From Clostridia bacterium (GTDB taxonomy: Bacteria > Bacillota > Clostridia > Monoglobales > Monoglobaceae): a DNA stretch of 64,000 nt. This document shows positions 17,036-25,924 of this stretch, in pieces (within the stretch, counting starts at the first letter, position 1; each line of letters opens with the position of its first letter). Both the position numbers and the translations under genes were made by a program. The stretch lies in assembly GCA_017622215.1 (NCBI GenBank), contig JAGARO010000013.1, positions 1 to 64,000 on the forward strand, read 5' to 3'. Below the pieces are notes generated by a model. It worked only from the letters and a program-made list of their open reading frames with translations. It was not told the origin of the DNA and ran no database searches.

Positions 17036-17908
17036 CTACTCCTCTATGTCTGCAGAATCAATGGACTCCACAACGCTAAAATCGTTTGTAACAACCAAGA
17101 CCTTTTTGATTTTTTCAAGGTCAACTCCGGTTTCAACAACAGCATACTGTGAAATACTCTGGAGGTCAGCCTTAATTTCAGTAACTCTGCCAATGGTAAT
17201 GCCTTTAGGATAAACACCGCCAAGTCCTGAAGTTTCAACGCTGTCTCCCACAACAATGTCAGAGTTTTTTGAAAGATACAAAAGCTTACAAACCGATGAA
17301 CCGTCCGAGAGTCGTTCACCTGCAATAACTCCCATTTCCCCTGAACGTAGAACCATTGAGCCAATAGAATTTGACGGGTCAGTAATCAGTGTAACCTTCG
17401 CCCAGTTAGAACCAACATCGGTAATCTTTCCAACGAGCATCTTGTCAGCAGAAACAACAACATCATTTACATCAATTCCAGACGCAGTCCCCTTATCAAT
17501 GGTCATAGTGCTGAGCCAGTCCGACGGGTTACGTCCCACAACTTCAGCCGCCTGAAATTCAAGTTCAGGGTAAGCATTTTTAAGTGACAAAATACGTCTT
17601 AACTCTTCATTTTCAGTTTTAAAAAGGTTGTTTTTATTAACCTGTTGTTTAAGAATAGAATTTTCATTTTTAAGCTTTTCAATTTCTTGAAGCAATTTAT
17701 CCTTGTCCCCGAAGTTTTCAAAGAATGAGGATACAGATGAGGACAGCTTGTACGCCCCCTCCTGCACAGGAGTAAAAACAATTCTGCATATATTTTCAGC
17801 CCATGTGGACTTTGTTCTGACAGCATTCAGAACACCAAAAAATATAGATAGAACAACAACAATTGCAAAAAGAGATGAAAGAACTTTATTCTTAAAAAGT
17901 TTCTTCAA
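17036..17908 (-). CDS. mreC: Rod-shape determining protein MreC
   Basis: A bitopic membrane protein (290 aa) with an N-terminal transmembrane helix (about residues 10-30). A coiled coil follows (LLQEIEKLKNENSILKQQVN), then the periplasmic-facing beta domain containing VVGRNPSDWLSTMTIDKG and VYPKGITIGRV. MreC organises the elongasome outside the membrane. The start is TTG at 17908, the only plausible initiator before the anchor. It lies 15 bp after mreB. Confidence 0.95.
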   Translation of the reverse strand: MKKLFKNKVLSSLFAIVVVLSIFFGVLNAVRTKSTWAENICRIVFTPVQEGAYKLSSSVSSFFENFGDKDKLLQEIEKLKNENSILKQQVNKNNLFKTENEELRRILSLKNAYPELEFQAAEVVGRNPSDWLSTMTIDKGTASGIDVNDVVVSADKMLVGKITDVGSNWAKVTLITDPSNSIGSMVLRSGEMGVIAGERLSDGSSVCKLLYLSKNSDIVVGDSVETSGLGGVYPKGITIGRVTEIKADLQSISQYAVVETGVDLEKIKKVLVVTNDFSVVESIDSADIEE

Positions 17909-17923
17909 TTATATCAGCCTTTC

Positions 17924-18922
17924 TTATGACATAAGAGCGCGCATTGTATCAATTTCATCAAGGGCCTTTGATGCACCGAAAGCAACACTTTCCATAGGAG
18001 ATTCAGCGATGTAAACAGGAATTTCTGTAATCTTTTCAATAAGCTTGCCAAGACCCATAAGGGTTGCACCGCCACCGCTTAAAACAATACCAGAATCAAA
18101 AATATCAGCAGCAAGTTCAGGCGGAGTCTTTTCAAGTACAGACTTAACTCCGTCTAAAATCTGTTCTAAACAATCCTTGAGCGCTTCTCTTATTTCAACA
18201 GATGTAATTGTAACGTCCTTAGGAAGACCTGTAACAATATCACGTCCTCTTACAGATGTTTCAAGTTCTTCTTTAAGGGGATAAACTGCACCAATCTTCT
18301 TCTTAACATCTTCCGCAGTAATTTCACCGATGTTTAAGTTGCTCTTTTTCTTTATGTAAGCAACGATGTTTTCGTCAAATACGTTACCCGCAATCTTAAG
18401 TGAAGCTGACTGAACAATGCCGCCAAGTGAAACAACCGCAATCTCAGTAATACCGCCGCCAACATCAACAACCATCGAACCGTATGGACGGTTAACTTCG
18501 ATTCCTGAGCCAATAGCAGCAGCCATAGGAGATTCAAGTAAAAATACTTCTTTTGCCCCTGCAGCAAGAGTAGCCTCCTTAACAGCTCTCTTTTCTACTT
18601 CAGTTATAAGTGAAGGGATACAAACAACAGCTCTAGGCTTAAAAAGAGGAGATTTAGTAGCTCTTCTAATGAATGCCTTAAGCATAGCAACTGTAATATT
18701 AAAATTTGCAATAACGCCCTCTTTGATAGGGCAAACAGCAACAAGCCCTGTTGGTGTTCTTCCAAGCATTTCTTTTGCTTCCATACCAACAGCAACAAGC
18801 TTACCTGTGTTTTCATCAACAGCAGCAACAGTAGGTTCGCTTAAAAGAATTTCTCTGTTCTTGCCTGTAATAATTGTGTTTGAAGTACCAAGGTCAATGC
18901 CAATTTCTTTAATAAAATTCAT
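17924..18922 (-). CDS. mreB: Rod-shape determining actin-like protein MreB
   Basis: A 332-residue bacterial actin that polymerises on the inner membrane face and guides lateral wall synthesis. The phosphate-1 motif GIDLGTSNTIIT, the phosphate-2 motif VVDVGGGITEIAVVSLGG and the adenosine motif GIVLSGGGATLMGLGK are all present. The length is normal. GGAGG precedes the ATG at 18922. It directly follows maf and leads mreC-mreD-mrdA-minD. Confidence 0.97.
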   Translation of the reverse strand: MNFIKEIGIDLGTSNTIITGKNREILLSEPTVAAVDENTGKLVAVGMEAKEMLGRTPTGLVAVCPIKEGVIANFNITVAMLKAFIRRATKSPLFKPRAVVCIPSLITEVEKRAVKEATLAAGAKEVFLLESPMAAAIGSGIEVNRPYGSMVVDVGGGITEIAVVSLGGIVQSASLKIAGNVFDENIVAYIKKKSNLNIGEITAEDVKKKIGAVYPLKEELETSVRGRDIVTGLPKDVTITSVEIREALKDCLEQILDGVKSVLEKTPPELAADIFDSGIVLSGGGATLMGLGKLIEKITEIPVYIAESPMESVAFGASKALDEIDTMRALMS

Positions 18923-18925
18923 AAT

Positions 18926-19519
18926 TTATACCTCCGTTTTTGTATTAATTACAAAATTAAATTTACTTTTTAATATATTACATAATGTGCAGACAGGAAG
19001 GCCTACAACATTAAAATAATCTCCGTTAATTCCTTCGATAAGAAGTGAGCCAAGATTCTGAATTCCATAGGCACCGGCCTTGTCATCACTTTCACCGGTA
19101 GCTACGTACCACATAATTTCTTCTTGTGTAAGTTTCTTGAACCTTACCTTTGTTTCAGTGCTTGTAAGGGATGTAACCTCGCCCTTTCTGATATAGAGCG
19201 CTGTATATACGCTGTGTTCTCTGCCACTTAATAAATTAAGCATACGTACAGCGTCATCCTTGTCTTTAGGTTTCCCAAGTACCATATCATCTATAACAAC
19301 AATTGTATCAGCCGATATAACAAGCTCATCGGTCAAATTGTTGTCCCTGTAAACATTGTCTCCCTTATCCCTTGCAATTGCCATGCATAATTCCTTAGGG
19401 GACAAGTTTTCCCTGAATATTTCAGGAGAATCGTCAGGAATAATCTCAAACTTAAGACCAATATTCTGAAGAAGTTCACATCTTCTGGGCGATTTAGACG
19501 CCAAAATTATCTTTTCCAA
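18926..19519 (-). CDS. maf: Maf-like nucleoside triphosphate pyrophosphatase
   Basis: A 197-residue Maf protein that hydrolyses non-canonical or modified NTPs (dTTP/UTP type in many bacteria) to monophosphates. The N-terminal IILASKSPRRCELLQNIG, VISADTIVV and KDKDDAVRMLNLLSGREHSV motifs are diagnostic. The start is TTG at 19519. A possible promoter (TTGGCA, 16 bp, TATATA on the minus strand) overlaps the stop of the upstream acyltransferase. maf followed by mreB is a conserved Firmicute arrangement. Confidence 0.95.
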   Translation of the reverse strand: MEKIILASKSPRRCELLQNIGLKFEIIPDDSPEIFRENLSPKELCMAIARDKGDNVYRDNNLTDELVISADTIVVIDDMVLGKPKDKDDAVRMLNLLSGREHSVYTALYIRKGEVTSLTSTETKVRFKKLTQEEIMWYVATGESDDKAGAYGIQNLGSLLIEGINGDYFNVVGLPVCTLCNILKSKFNFVINTKTEV

Positions 19520-19552
19520 AAAAACTAACCTTCTTTATATAGGACAAGTGGT

Positions 19553-20545
19553 TTAGTTGCCAATCCTTTTTATTTTTTTAAGCCCAATAACAATATACCT
19601 TACCGCTACGCTTGATATTCCTGTCAGAACAAGGGCTAATATTATACCCACAAATATGTTATCACATATTTTTATTAACGATGTATTATATCCTATAAAT
19701 AAGCAATGTGTAAGATATATATTATATGAATAGCGGTCGGATATTTTGAGGAGAGTATTATAATTTTTTACCTTATCAAAAAATCGGTAAAGCCAGAAAA
19801 ACAACACACATCCTGATAGAGTTTGAGTGTAAATAAAAATTATTTCTGATAATGATCCAATAATGTAAATATACCTTACAAATATTGTTATAATAATTGC
19901 AATAACAGACAACATTGAAAGACATATCATTATTTTTGTTGTTTTGTTTGAGTCTATATTATATCTTTTAAACAAAAAATAAGGAATATATGCCCTTATG
20001 AGTACTCCAAAACTAAGTGGTATATCAATTGTAAGAAATAATATCTGTCCCAAACCCAAAAATAAAATGAAAAATATCCAGAATTTAACATCACTTTTAC
20101 ATTTGCAATTGATTTTTTGAATAAGGGGTAATGTAAAATAAAATACCAGAATATATGTAAGAAACCAAAGTTGTATAAACATCCATGAATCTTTTAAAAA
20201 TGCTTCCCCACCTAATCCTGAAAAAATTGCAGCAAGAACTTTTTTTAATGAGATATCGCCTATAAAAGTAAATACAATAATTGTGAGGATGCTAACAACA
20301 ACCGCAGGCAATGAAATCTCATAATATCTATGTTTTAGCCATTTATAAATCTCTTTAATTTCCCTGTTTGAATAGAGAAAACCAGAAATACAAAAAAACA
20401 TAACCAATCCAAGATTAAGCCAGTCGGTAAAATAATGCAAATTACCAAAGGTGTTTTCCAGCTGTTGGAATATGTGCAACACGACAACCATAACAGTTGA
20501 GATCATTCTAATCAAGGAAATCCTAACATCTTTATTAACTATCAT
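19553..20545 (-). CDS. Acyltransferase family 3 membrane protein
   Basis: A 330-residue integral membrane protein of the acyltransferase-3 family, with about ten predicted membrane helices and the N-terminal signature helix IRMISTVMVVVLHIFQQ containing the conserved His. Such proteins O-acetylate cell-surface glycans or lipids. The acceptor here is unknown. The coding sequence is noticeably richer in A/T than its neighbours and stands alone between two conserved operons, so it may be recently acquired. AGGAG precedes the ATG. Confidence 0.85.
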   Translation of the reverse strand: MIVNKDVRISLIRMISTVMVVVLHIFQQLENTFGNLHYFTDWLNLGLVMFFCISGFLYSNREIKEIYKWLKHRYYEISLPAVVVSILTIIVFTFIGDISLKKVLAAIFSGLGGEAFLKDSWMFIQLWFLTYILVFYFTLPLIQKINCKCKSDVKFWIFFILFLGLGQILFLTIDIPLSFGVLIRAYIPYFLFKRYNIDSNKTTKIMICLSMLSVIAIIITIFVRYIYIIGSLSEIIFIYTQTLSGCVLFFWLYRFFDKVKNYNTLLKISDRYSYNIYLTHCLFIGYNTSLIKICDNIFVGIILALVLTGISSVAVRYIVIGLKKIKRIGN

Positions 20546-20621
20546 TTTGAAATTCTCCTATCAATATTAAATATAGATGATATCCATAATAAATTTATTA
20601 AACTTTTATAACGTATGAAAA

Positions 20622-21137
20622 TTAGGTAAGTGTTTTATATTGTCTCGGCAAATTTCGCATATGTTTTAATATTTTCAATGCACAAATTCCTGTAATAAAT
20701 CCTCCAAGAACTCCCAAAACGATAAGTACAGGAAGATAAACAATTATCCTAAAGCTCATAAATGTTGCCATAGCTACAATAATCTGCCCTAAGTTATGAG
20801 TTACAGCACCACATACCGAAATCCCCACAGGACTGAATTTTTCTGTCTTTACAATCATATAACCCATAAGGGATGAGCTAAGGATTGCACCAACAACGCT
20901 ATATGGAATAGCCGACACTCCTCCAAAGAGCAATGCCCCTAAAAAAGCCCTCAACGTAGCTATTATAATTGCATTTAAGGGTCCCAAAAGGTAAATATTT
21001 ATAATGGTTACAATGTTAGATAAACCAATCTTTCCACCTGGAAGAACAGCAATAGGAATAAGGCTTTCCATATACTGAAGTACAAGTCCAAGGGCAATAA
21101 AAATACCCATTAAAACAACTTTCTTACCCTTATTCAT
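20622..21137 (-). CDS. Gx transporter family / heptaprenyl diphosphate synthase component I-like protein
   Basis: A 171-residue membrane protein with five or six helices. Its opening KKVVLMGIFIALGLVLQYM and the PGGKIGLSNIVTI block match the Hpre_diP_synt_I/Gx transporter family, related to ECF-type S components. Despite the family name, transport and not isoprenoid synthesis is the likely role; the substrate is unknown. It overlaps the preceding NusG domain II gene by the start/stop bases, a pairing seen repeatedly in Firmicutes, which suggests a shared function. Confidence 0.85.
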   Translation of the reverse strand: MNKGKKVVLMGIFIALGLVLQYMESLIPIAVLPGGKIGLSNIVTIINIYLLGPLNAIIIATLRAFLGALLFGGVSAIPYSVVGAILSSSLMGYMIVKTEKFSPVGISVCGAVTHNLGQIIVAMATFMSFRIIVYLPVLIVLGVLGGFITGICALKILKHMRNLPRQYKTLT

Positions 21138-21499
21138 CAGTACGCCACCTTATCTACGGAAGAATTTCCAACAACATCAATTACAAGGTGTAATGGCACA
21201 CAGACTATAACCTGACTGCCTTTTGAAATTCTACCCATATTTTCACAGTATTTATCAGGACAATCCGAGGATAATACCTCTGCCTCACCATTCTTAACAG
21301 AAAGTGTGCAGTTACCATATTCTGTGGAAATTTTGATATCTTCATCTGTTAAAAGACTGTATCGGCCGTATTCCTTTCCGTCAAGGCTTACCCTGACAGT
21401 GTCCGAAACATCAAAGGCAAAACAAAGGGTGAAACAATATAAAATTATAGCAAAGACAAGAAGAAAAATAATCAAAATCCTGTCATATTTTGTCGTCAT
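21137..21499 (-). CDS. NusG domain II-containing membrane-anchored protein
   Basis: A 120-residue protein with one N-terminal membrane helix (about 8-28) and an extracytoplasmic beta domain of the NusG_II type. The domain includes SVKNGEAEVLSSDCPDKYC and VCVPLHLVI. The DCPDxxC motif with two Cys is characteristic of this family. It is not a transcription factor. It sits 0 bp after the U32 gene and overlaps the Gx transporter gene, and probably works with the latter at the membrane. Its function is not established. Confidence 0.85.
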   Translation of the reverse strand: MTTKYDRILIIFLLVFAIILYCFTLCFAFDVSDTVRVSLDGKEYGRYSLLTDEDIKISTEYGNCTLSVKNGEAEVLSSDCPDKYCENMGRISKGSQVIVCVPLHLVIDVVGNSSVDKVAY

Positions 21500-23581
21500 T
21501 TATAAAACTCCTTTGTAAAAGTGTCCCCTTGTATAATCTATGTTTATTTCTCCACCGCTGAAGATATAATCGCATATCTTCTGACATTCTTTTTCAGTTT
21601 CAATTGTAAAATAAACCATTGGTTTAGAAATTCCTGCACGCCTTATTTCATCAACTTTATCAAGCATAAATACAGGCTTTGCGTTAAGCAAAATGCTACG
21701 ACATTCTCCCATATCCTTGATAACAGGGAGTTTTTCGCCCTTTCTGTCAAATATATAACCCACTCCGTCGCATTTACATTTATCTGCATTTTTTAATATA
21801 CAATTCTCTGTAAGCATCAGCGGAGTGTAGCCGTAAACCGTTGATATAACAGGGATTGGCTTGACTATATCCCTGATTTGAGGCAGGGTTAGTTCAGGGG
21901 AAAGTTCGCAGGAAATGAATTTATTTCCTTTTCCGCAACTCTCCGCAAGTTTTAAGTGGAACAAAGCGAAACTATTGAAGATATTAAGCCTGAAATTGCC
22001 GTAAAGTTCGCAATTCTCATAAATTTCAAGTAAAGAAATGTTAGAAATTTCAAACTTTCTAAAGCCTTTTTCCATAAGACTTACTATTTTATCTTTAATT
22101 TCTCGTGTTATAATCCCAGGAGCAGCAACTACAAGATTTTCTTTCCCAGAAAAATAGTCAATATCCGACAAAATAAGATTATATGGGACAAAAATCTTCC
22201 CAAAATTATAGTTTTTAACTATATCAAATTGTTTCTTGTTATTTACTTTTACATAATATTCAAAATCATCGTCTTTTTCAGCTGAAATTTCCTTAAAAAT
22301 CTCACTAAAATCAACTTCTTTTCTTTCTCTTTTTTTACTTTCTAAAAGCTGTTTTTCCGCGTGGTTAAGGGCTTCACGACGAAGTTCGTTAAGAACTTTT
22401 TTAGGAAGAAATATATTATCATCAAGTTCAATTTCAATATCAGTTATCTGGGCGAAAGTGCCGCCTGTTTTTGAAATCTGTGCAATAACATCTTCCTTTG
22501 TTATTGGATTCTTCTCTGCCTCACAGCAGACAAAATCCGACATAAATTCAATTTCTTCTACATTTTCTGACAGATTTTTCAGCCTTATTAAAGCCCTTTT
22601 TCCATTCTTTAAGCTTAAAAATGCCGAAAACTTGCGCTTTATTTCGGTTGGTGTATCCATTTCATAGTTATTAAGCACATAAGGGTTTTCAGGCTTATGA
22701 AAACAAAACATTTCTGTGCCTTTTTTCCCCTCTAAATAACCATTGGTCTGTCCGCCACGGTTAAAAACTGTATCAAGCAAAACTCTGTCCTTTTTTGAAA
22801 CAGATTTTTCGTCAATTATTCTTCTATAAACTCCTGTTACAGCTGACACATAATCTGTGCCTTTCATTCTGCCCTCAATTTTAAGTGAGGCAACACCGAT
22901 ATCACTAAGCGCCTGAACATAGTCCACACCGCATAAATCCTTAAGGCTTAAAAGATTCTTCTTTTCGACCTCAATTTCTCCCGAATAAAGAAGTCGGCAT
23001 GGCTGGGCACATTTACCTCTGTTACCTGACCTGCCACCGAAAAAGCTACTCATAAGGCATTGTCCCGAATAGCTCATACAAAGTGCGCCGTGAATAAAAA
23101 TTTCAAGCTCTATATCTGAATTTTCTTTAATATACTTTATTTCCTCAAAGCTAAGCTCTCTTGACAAAACTACTCTCTTAAAGCCAAGCTTCTCAAGGTA
23201 GAGAGCACCCTCTAAATTATGGATAGTCATCTGGGTACTACCATGAACTGACATTTCGGGAAAGTTTTTTAAGACTATATCTGCAACGCCTAAATCCTGA
23301 ACTATAACTCCGTCAACACCAATTTCATAGAGAAAACAAAGGTATCCTAAAAGTTCCTCAATTTCCCTGTCAGTAACTAATGTATTAACTGTTACATAAA
23401 CAGCCTTCCCGCGAAGATGACAGAAATCCACTGCCTCTTCCATTTCCTCATTATTAAAGTTATCTGCATAGCTTCTTGCACCGAAGTTATTGCCTGCAAG
23501 ATAGACTGCGTCTGCACCATTTAAAATAGCAGACTTTAAACACTCCATATTCCCTGCAGGAGCAAGTAATTCAACACTCAC
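21500..23581 (-). CDS. U32 family peptidase / rRNA or tRNA hydroxylation protein
   Basis: A 693-residue U32-family protein with an N-terminal TIM-like domain and a DUF3656-type C-terminal part. The family signature ELEIFIHGALCMSYSGQC and the cysteines in GNRGKCAQPCRLLY form the conserved cluster. Members such as RlhA and TrhP act in prephenate-dependent hydroxylation of rRNA or tRNA; a protease role is doubtful. The start is GTG at 23581 with AAGGGG upstream. It follows zapA by 11 bp, a conserved pairing in Clostridia. Confidence 0.92.
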   Translation of the reverse strand: MSVELLAPAGNMECLKSAILNGADAVYLAGNNFGARSYADNFNNEEMEEAVDFCHLRGKAVYVTVNTLVTDREIEELLGYLCFLYEIGVDGVIVQDLGVADIVLKNFPEMSVHGSTQMTIHNLEGALYLEKLGFKRVVLSRELSFEEIKYIKENSDIELEIFIHGALCMSYSGQCLMSSFFGGRSGNRGKCAQPCRLLYSGEIEVEKKNLLSLKDLCGVDYVQALSDIGVASLKIEGRMKGTDYVSAVTGVYRRIIDEKSVSKKDRVLLDTVFNRGGQTNGYLEGKKGTEMFCFHKPENPYVLNNYEMDTPTEIKRKFSAFLSLKNGKRALIRLKNLSENVEEIEFMSDFVCCEAEKNPITKEDVIAQISKTGGTFAQITDIEIELDDNIFLPKKVLNELRREALNHAEKQLLESKKRERKEVDFSEIFKEISAEKDDDFEYYVKVNNKKQFDIVKNYNFGKIFVPYNLILSDIDYFSGKENLVVAAPGIITREIKDKIVSLMEKGFRKFEISNISLLEIYENCELYGNFRLNIFNSFALFHLKLAESCGKGNKFISCELSPELTLPQIRDIVKPIPVISTVYGYTPLMLTENCILKNADKCKCDGVGYIFDRKGEKLPVIKDMGECRSILLNAKPVFMLDKVDEIRRAGISKPMVYFTIETEKECQKICDYIFSGGEINIDYTRGHFYKGVL

Positions 23582-23592
23582 AAAAATACCCC

Positions 23593-23976
23593 TTAAAAAT
23601 GATTTCTTAAATTCTCAATTTCTGCTTCTCTTTTTACAAGCTCGATTTCAAGACTATGAATCTCTTCCTTAAGATTTTCACATTCCAATTCCAATTCGTC
23701 ATATTTTTCCTTAAGAGCATTATACTTTACTCTCATATTTTCATTTTCTTCTGCATAGTCATCATCGTCAAGTCCAGCCTTACAGCACATATCAGCCATA
23801 TTAAGTGCCGCAAGTATTGCAGCATAGGCTGTGCTTAAATGTCTGTAATTTTTTGTAATCATTTTCATCTGTTCATCAACCATAACTGCAACCTTCTGCA
23901 CATAAGCAGGCTTTTCATCACTTACAAGGTTATAGTCCATTCCGTTGATTTTAACTGTTACTTTTCTTTTTTCCAT
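23593..23976 (-). CDS. zapA: Cell division protein ZapA
   Basis: A 127-residue ZapA, a cytosolic coiled-coil protein that bundles FtsZ filaments at the division site. The N-terminal globular part begins KRKVTVKINGMDYNLVSDE. The central ALNMADMCCKAG region is typical, and a long coiled coil follows (KYDELELECENLKEEI). It lies between nudix and the U32 peptidase gene in the nfn operon, an arrangement of unrelated genes that is common in Clostridia. Confidence 0.92.
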   Translation of the reverse strand: MEKRKVTVKINGMDYNLVSDEKPAYVQKVAVMVDEQMKMITKNYRHLSTAYAAILAALNMADMCCKAGLDDDDYAEENENMRVKYNALKEKYDELELECENLKEEIHSLEIELVKREAEIENLRNHF

Positions 23977-23996
23977 TATAAATCCCCCACCAGAAT

Positions 23997-24530
23997 TTAT
24001 TTGAGATATTCCATAGCCTTAAAAAATCCGATTACTGTCTTTGCATCATTTATCTCATTATTCATTATCATTTCTTTAACTTCGGAAATATCATATTTAT
24101 AAACATCTAAATATTCGTCTTCGTCAAGGTGTACTTCGCCTTTGTACAACCCTCTTGCAAGATACAAATGAGTTACCTCATCATCAAAACCAGGGGAGGG
24201 ATACATATAGCCAAGATATGTAAACTCCTTTGCCTTATACCCTGTTTCTTCCTCAAGCTCACGTCTTCCGCATTCTTCTATGTCTTCATTTTTATCAAGC
24301 TTTCCTGCAGGTAGCTCTATTATCGCCTTTTCAATGGGCTTTCTGTACTGCTTAACCATTAAAATTTTATTATCATCAGTAATTGCAACAATTCCAACTC
24401 CACCCGGATGCTCAACAATATCACGAAGAGCTGTTTTTCCGTCAGGAAGCTCAACTGTATCAACTCTCAAGTTTACAACTATTCCGTCATAAATCCTCTT
24501 TGTAGAGACTGTTTTTTCTTCATAAATCAT
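23997..24530 (-). CDS. NUDIX hydrolase (ADP-ribose pyrophosphatase type)
   Basis: A 177-residue NUDIX enzyme. The Nudix box is intact, from GKLDKNEDIEECG into RRELEEETGY, with the metal-binding glutamates in REXXEE. The N-terminal stretch VVNLRVDTVELPDG and the DEVTHLYLARGL block point to the ADP-sugar pyrophosphatase group, which hydrolyses ADP-ribose to AMP and ribose 5-phosphate. The protein is cytosolic. It follows nfnL by 5 bp. Confidence 0.92.
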   Translation of the reverse strand: MIYEEKTVSTKRIYDGIVVNLRVDTVELPDGKTALRDIVEHPGGVGIVAITDDNKILMVKQYRKPIEKAIIELPAGKLDKNEDIEECGRRELEEETGYKAKEFTYLGYMYPSPGFDDEVTHLYLARGLYKGEVHLDEDEYLDVYKYDISEVKEMIMNNEINDAKTVIGFFKAMEYLK

Positions 24531-24535
24531 ATTCC

Positions 24536-25924
24536 CTACTCCTTATTTTTAAGGTATTCGTCAATGGACTTTGCCGCTGTCTTTCCCGCACCCATTGCGA
24601 GAATAACTGTTGCCGCACCGGAAACTGCGTCTCCTCCTGCGTAAACACCCTCTTTACTTGTCGCACAGGTTTCCTCGTTTACCACAAAGCAACCTCTCTG
24701 GTTTGTTTCTAAATCAGGAGTTGTATTTCTTATAAGAGGATTCGGGGACTGTCCGATTGCCATTACAACCGAATCAACATCAATCATAAACTCTGAATTT
24801 TCAATAGGAGCAACCTGTCGTCTGCCCTTTTCATCCTTTTCCTTAAGCTCCATCCTTACACATTCAAGCTTTTTAACCCAGCCGTCTTCGCCGTGAATTT
24901 TAATCGGATTTGTTAGAAGCTTAAATTCAATTCCCTCTTCTTTTGCGTGTGCAACTTCTTCAAGTCTTGCAGGCATTTCCTCCTCGGAGCGTCTGTAAAC
25001 AAGATATACATTTTCTGCTCCAAGTCTTACTGCACATCTTACAGCGTCCATTGCAACATTTCCGCCACCGACAACTGCAACATTCTTTCCGATATAAATC
25101 GGCGTATCATATTCAGGGAACTTATACGCCTTAAGAAGATTTATTCTTGTTAAAAATTCATTAGCAGAATAAACTCCGTTTAAGTTCTCTCCCTCAATAT
25201 TCATAAAGCTTGGAAGACCTGCGCCTGTGCCGATGAAAGCTGCGTCAAAACCTTCTTTTTCAAGAAGTTCATCAACAGAGAGCACCTTACCGATTACCAT
25301 ATTGGTTTCGATTTTGACGCCCATTTTTGTAAGATTATCAATTTCAGTCTGCACAATAGTTTTTGGAAGTCTGAACTCGGGAATTCCGTACATAAGAACT
25401 CCGCCTGCTGTGTGAAGTGCCTCGAAAACTGTTACATCATAGCCGAGTTTTGCTAAATCGCCTGCACAGGTAAGACCTGCAGGACCTGAGCCGATGATTG
25501 CAACCTTTTTGCCGTTTTTCTCTATACTTTTAATTTCGTTTTTGCCGTTTTTAATATGCCAGTCAGCAACAAATCTCTCAAGTCTGCCGATTGAAACCGG
25601 CTCACCCTTAATTCCCCTGACGCAGTATTTTTCGCACTGCTTTTCCTGTGGACAGACTCTTCCGCAGACTGCAGGCAGGGTGCTTGTTTCTGCAATAACT
25701 TTATAAGCTTCCTCAAATTTACCATCTGCTACGAGAGCTATAAATTCAGGAATTTTGACCATTACGGGACAGCCTTTCATACAAGGCTTATGCTTACAAT
25801 TCAGGCATCTTTTTGCTTCTTTTATCGCCATTTCAGCTGTGTAGCCAAGAGCTACCTCGCTGAAGTTTTTGTTTCGTACATCAGGATCCTGATGTGGCAT
25901 TGGGACTCTAAAATTATCTTCCAT
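24536..25924 (-). CDS. nfnB: NfnL / glutamate synthase small subunit-like NADPH oxidoreductase
   Basis: The large subunit (462 aa) of NADH-dependent reduced ferredoxin:NADP oxidoreductase, an electron-bifurcating flavoprotein. The N-terminal cysteine cluster CLNCKHKPCMKGCP and CGRVCPQEKQCEKYC bind iron-sulphur centres. FAD and NADPH sites are GSGPAGLTCAG and VAVVGGGNVAMDAVRCA. Alone it could be taken for GltD, but the overlapping nfnS gene identifies the bifurcating enzyme. The ATG at 25924 is preferred to the TTG 6 bp earlier because GGAGGG is 8 nt before it. It overlaps nfnS by 11 bp. Confidence 0.92.
   Translation of the reverse strand: MEDNFRVPMPHQDPDVRNKNFSEVALGYTAEMAIKEAKRCLNCKHKPCMKGCPVMVKIPEFIALVADGKFEEAYKVIAETSTLPAVCGRVCPQEKQCEKYCVRGIKGEPVSIGRLERFVADWHIKNGKNEIKSIEKNGKKVAIIGSGPAGLTCAGDLAKLGYDVTVFEALHTAGGVLMYGIPEFRLPKTIVQTEIDNLTKMGVKIETNMVIGKVLSVDELLEKEGFDAAFIGTGAGLPSFMNIEGENLNGVYSANEFLTRINLLKAYKFPEYDTPIYIGKNVAVVGGGNVAMDAVRCAVRLGAENVYLVYRRSEEEMPARLEEVAHAKEEGIEFKLLTNPIKIHGEDGWVKKLECVRMELKEKDEKGRRQVAPIENSEFMIDVDSVVMAIGQSPNPLIRNTTPDLETNQRGCFVVNEETCATSKEGVYAGGDAVSGAATVILAMGAGKTAAKSIDEYLKNKE

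Noticed and set aside
21500-23581. Collagenase-type protease
   Set aside because: U32 proteins with this Cys pattern are better explained as RNA hydroxylation factors; no protease evidence is seen.
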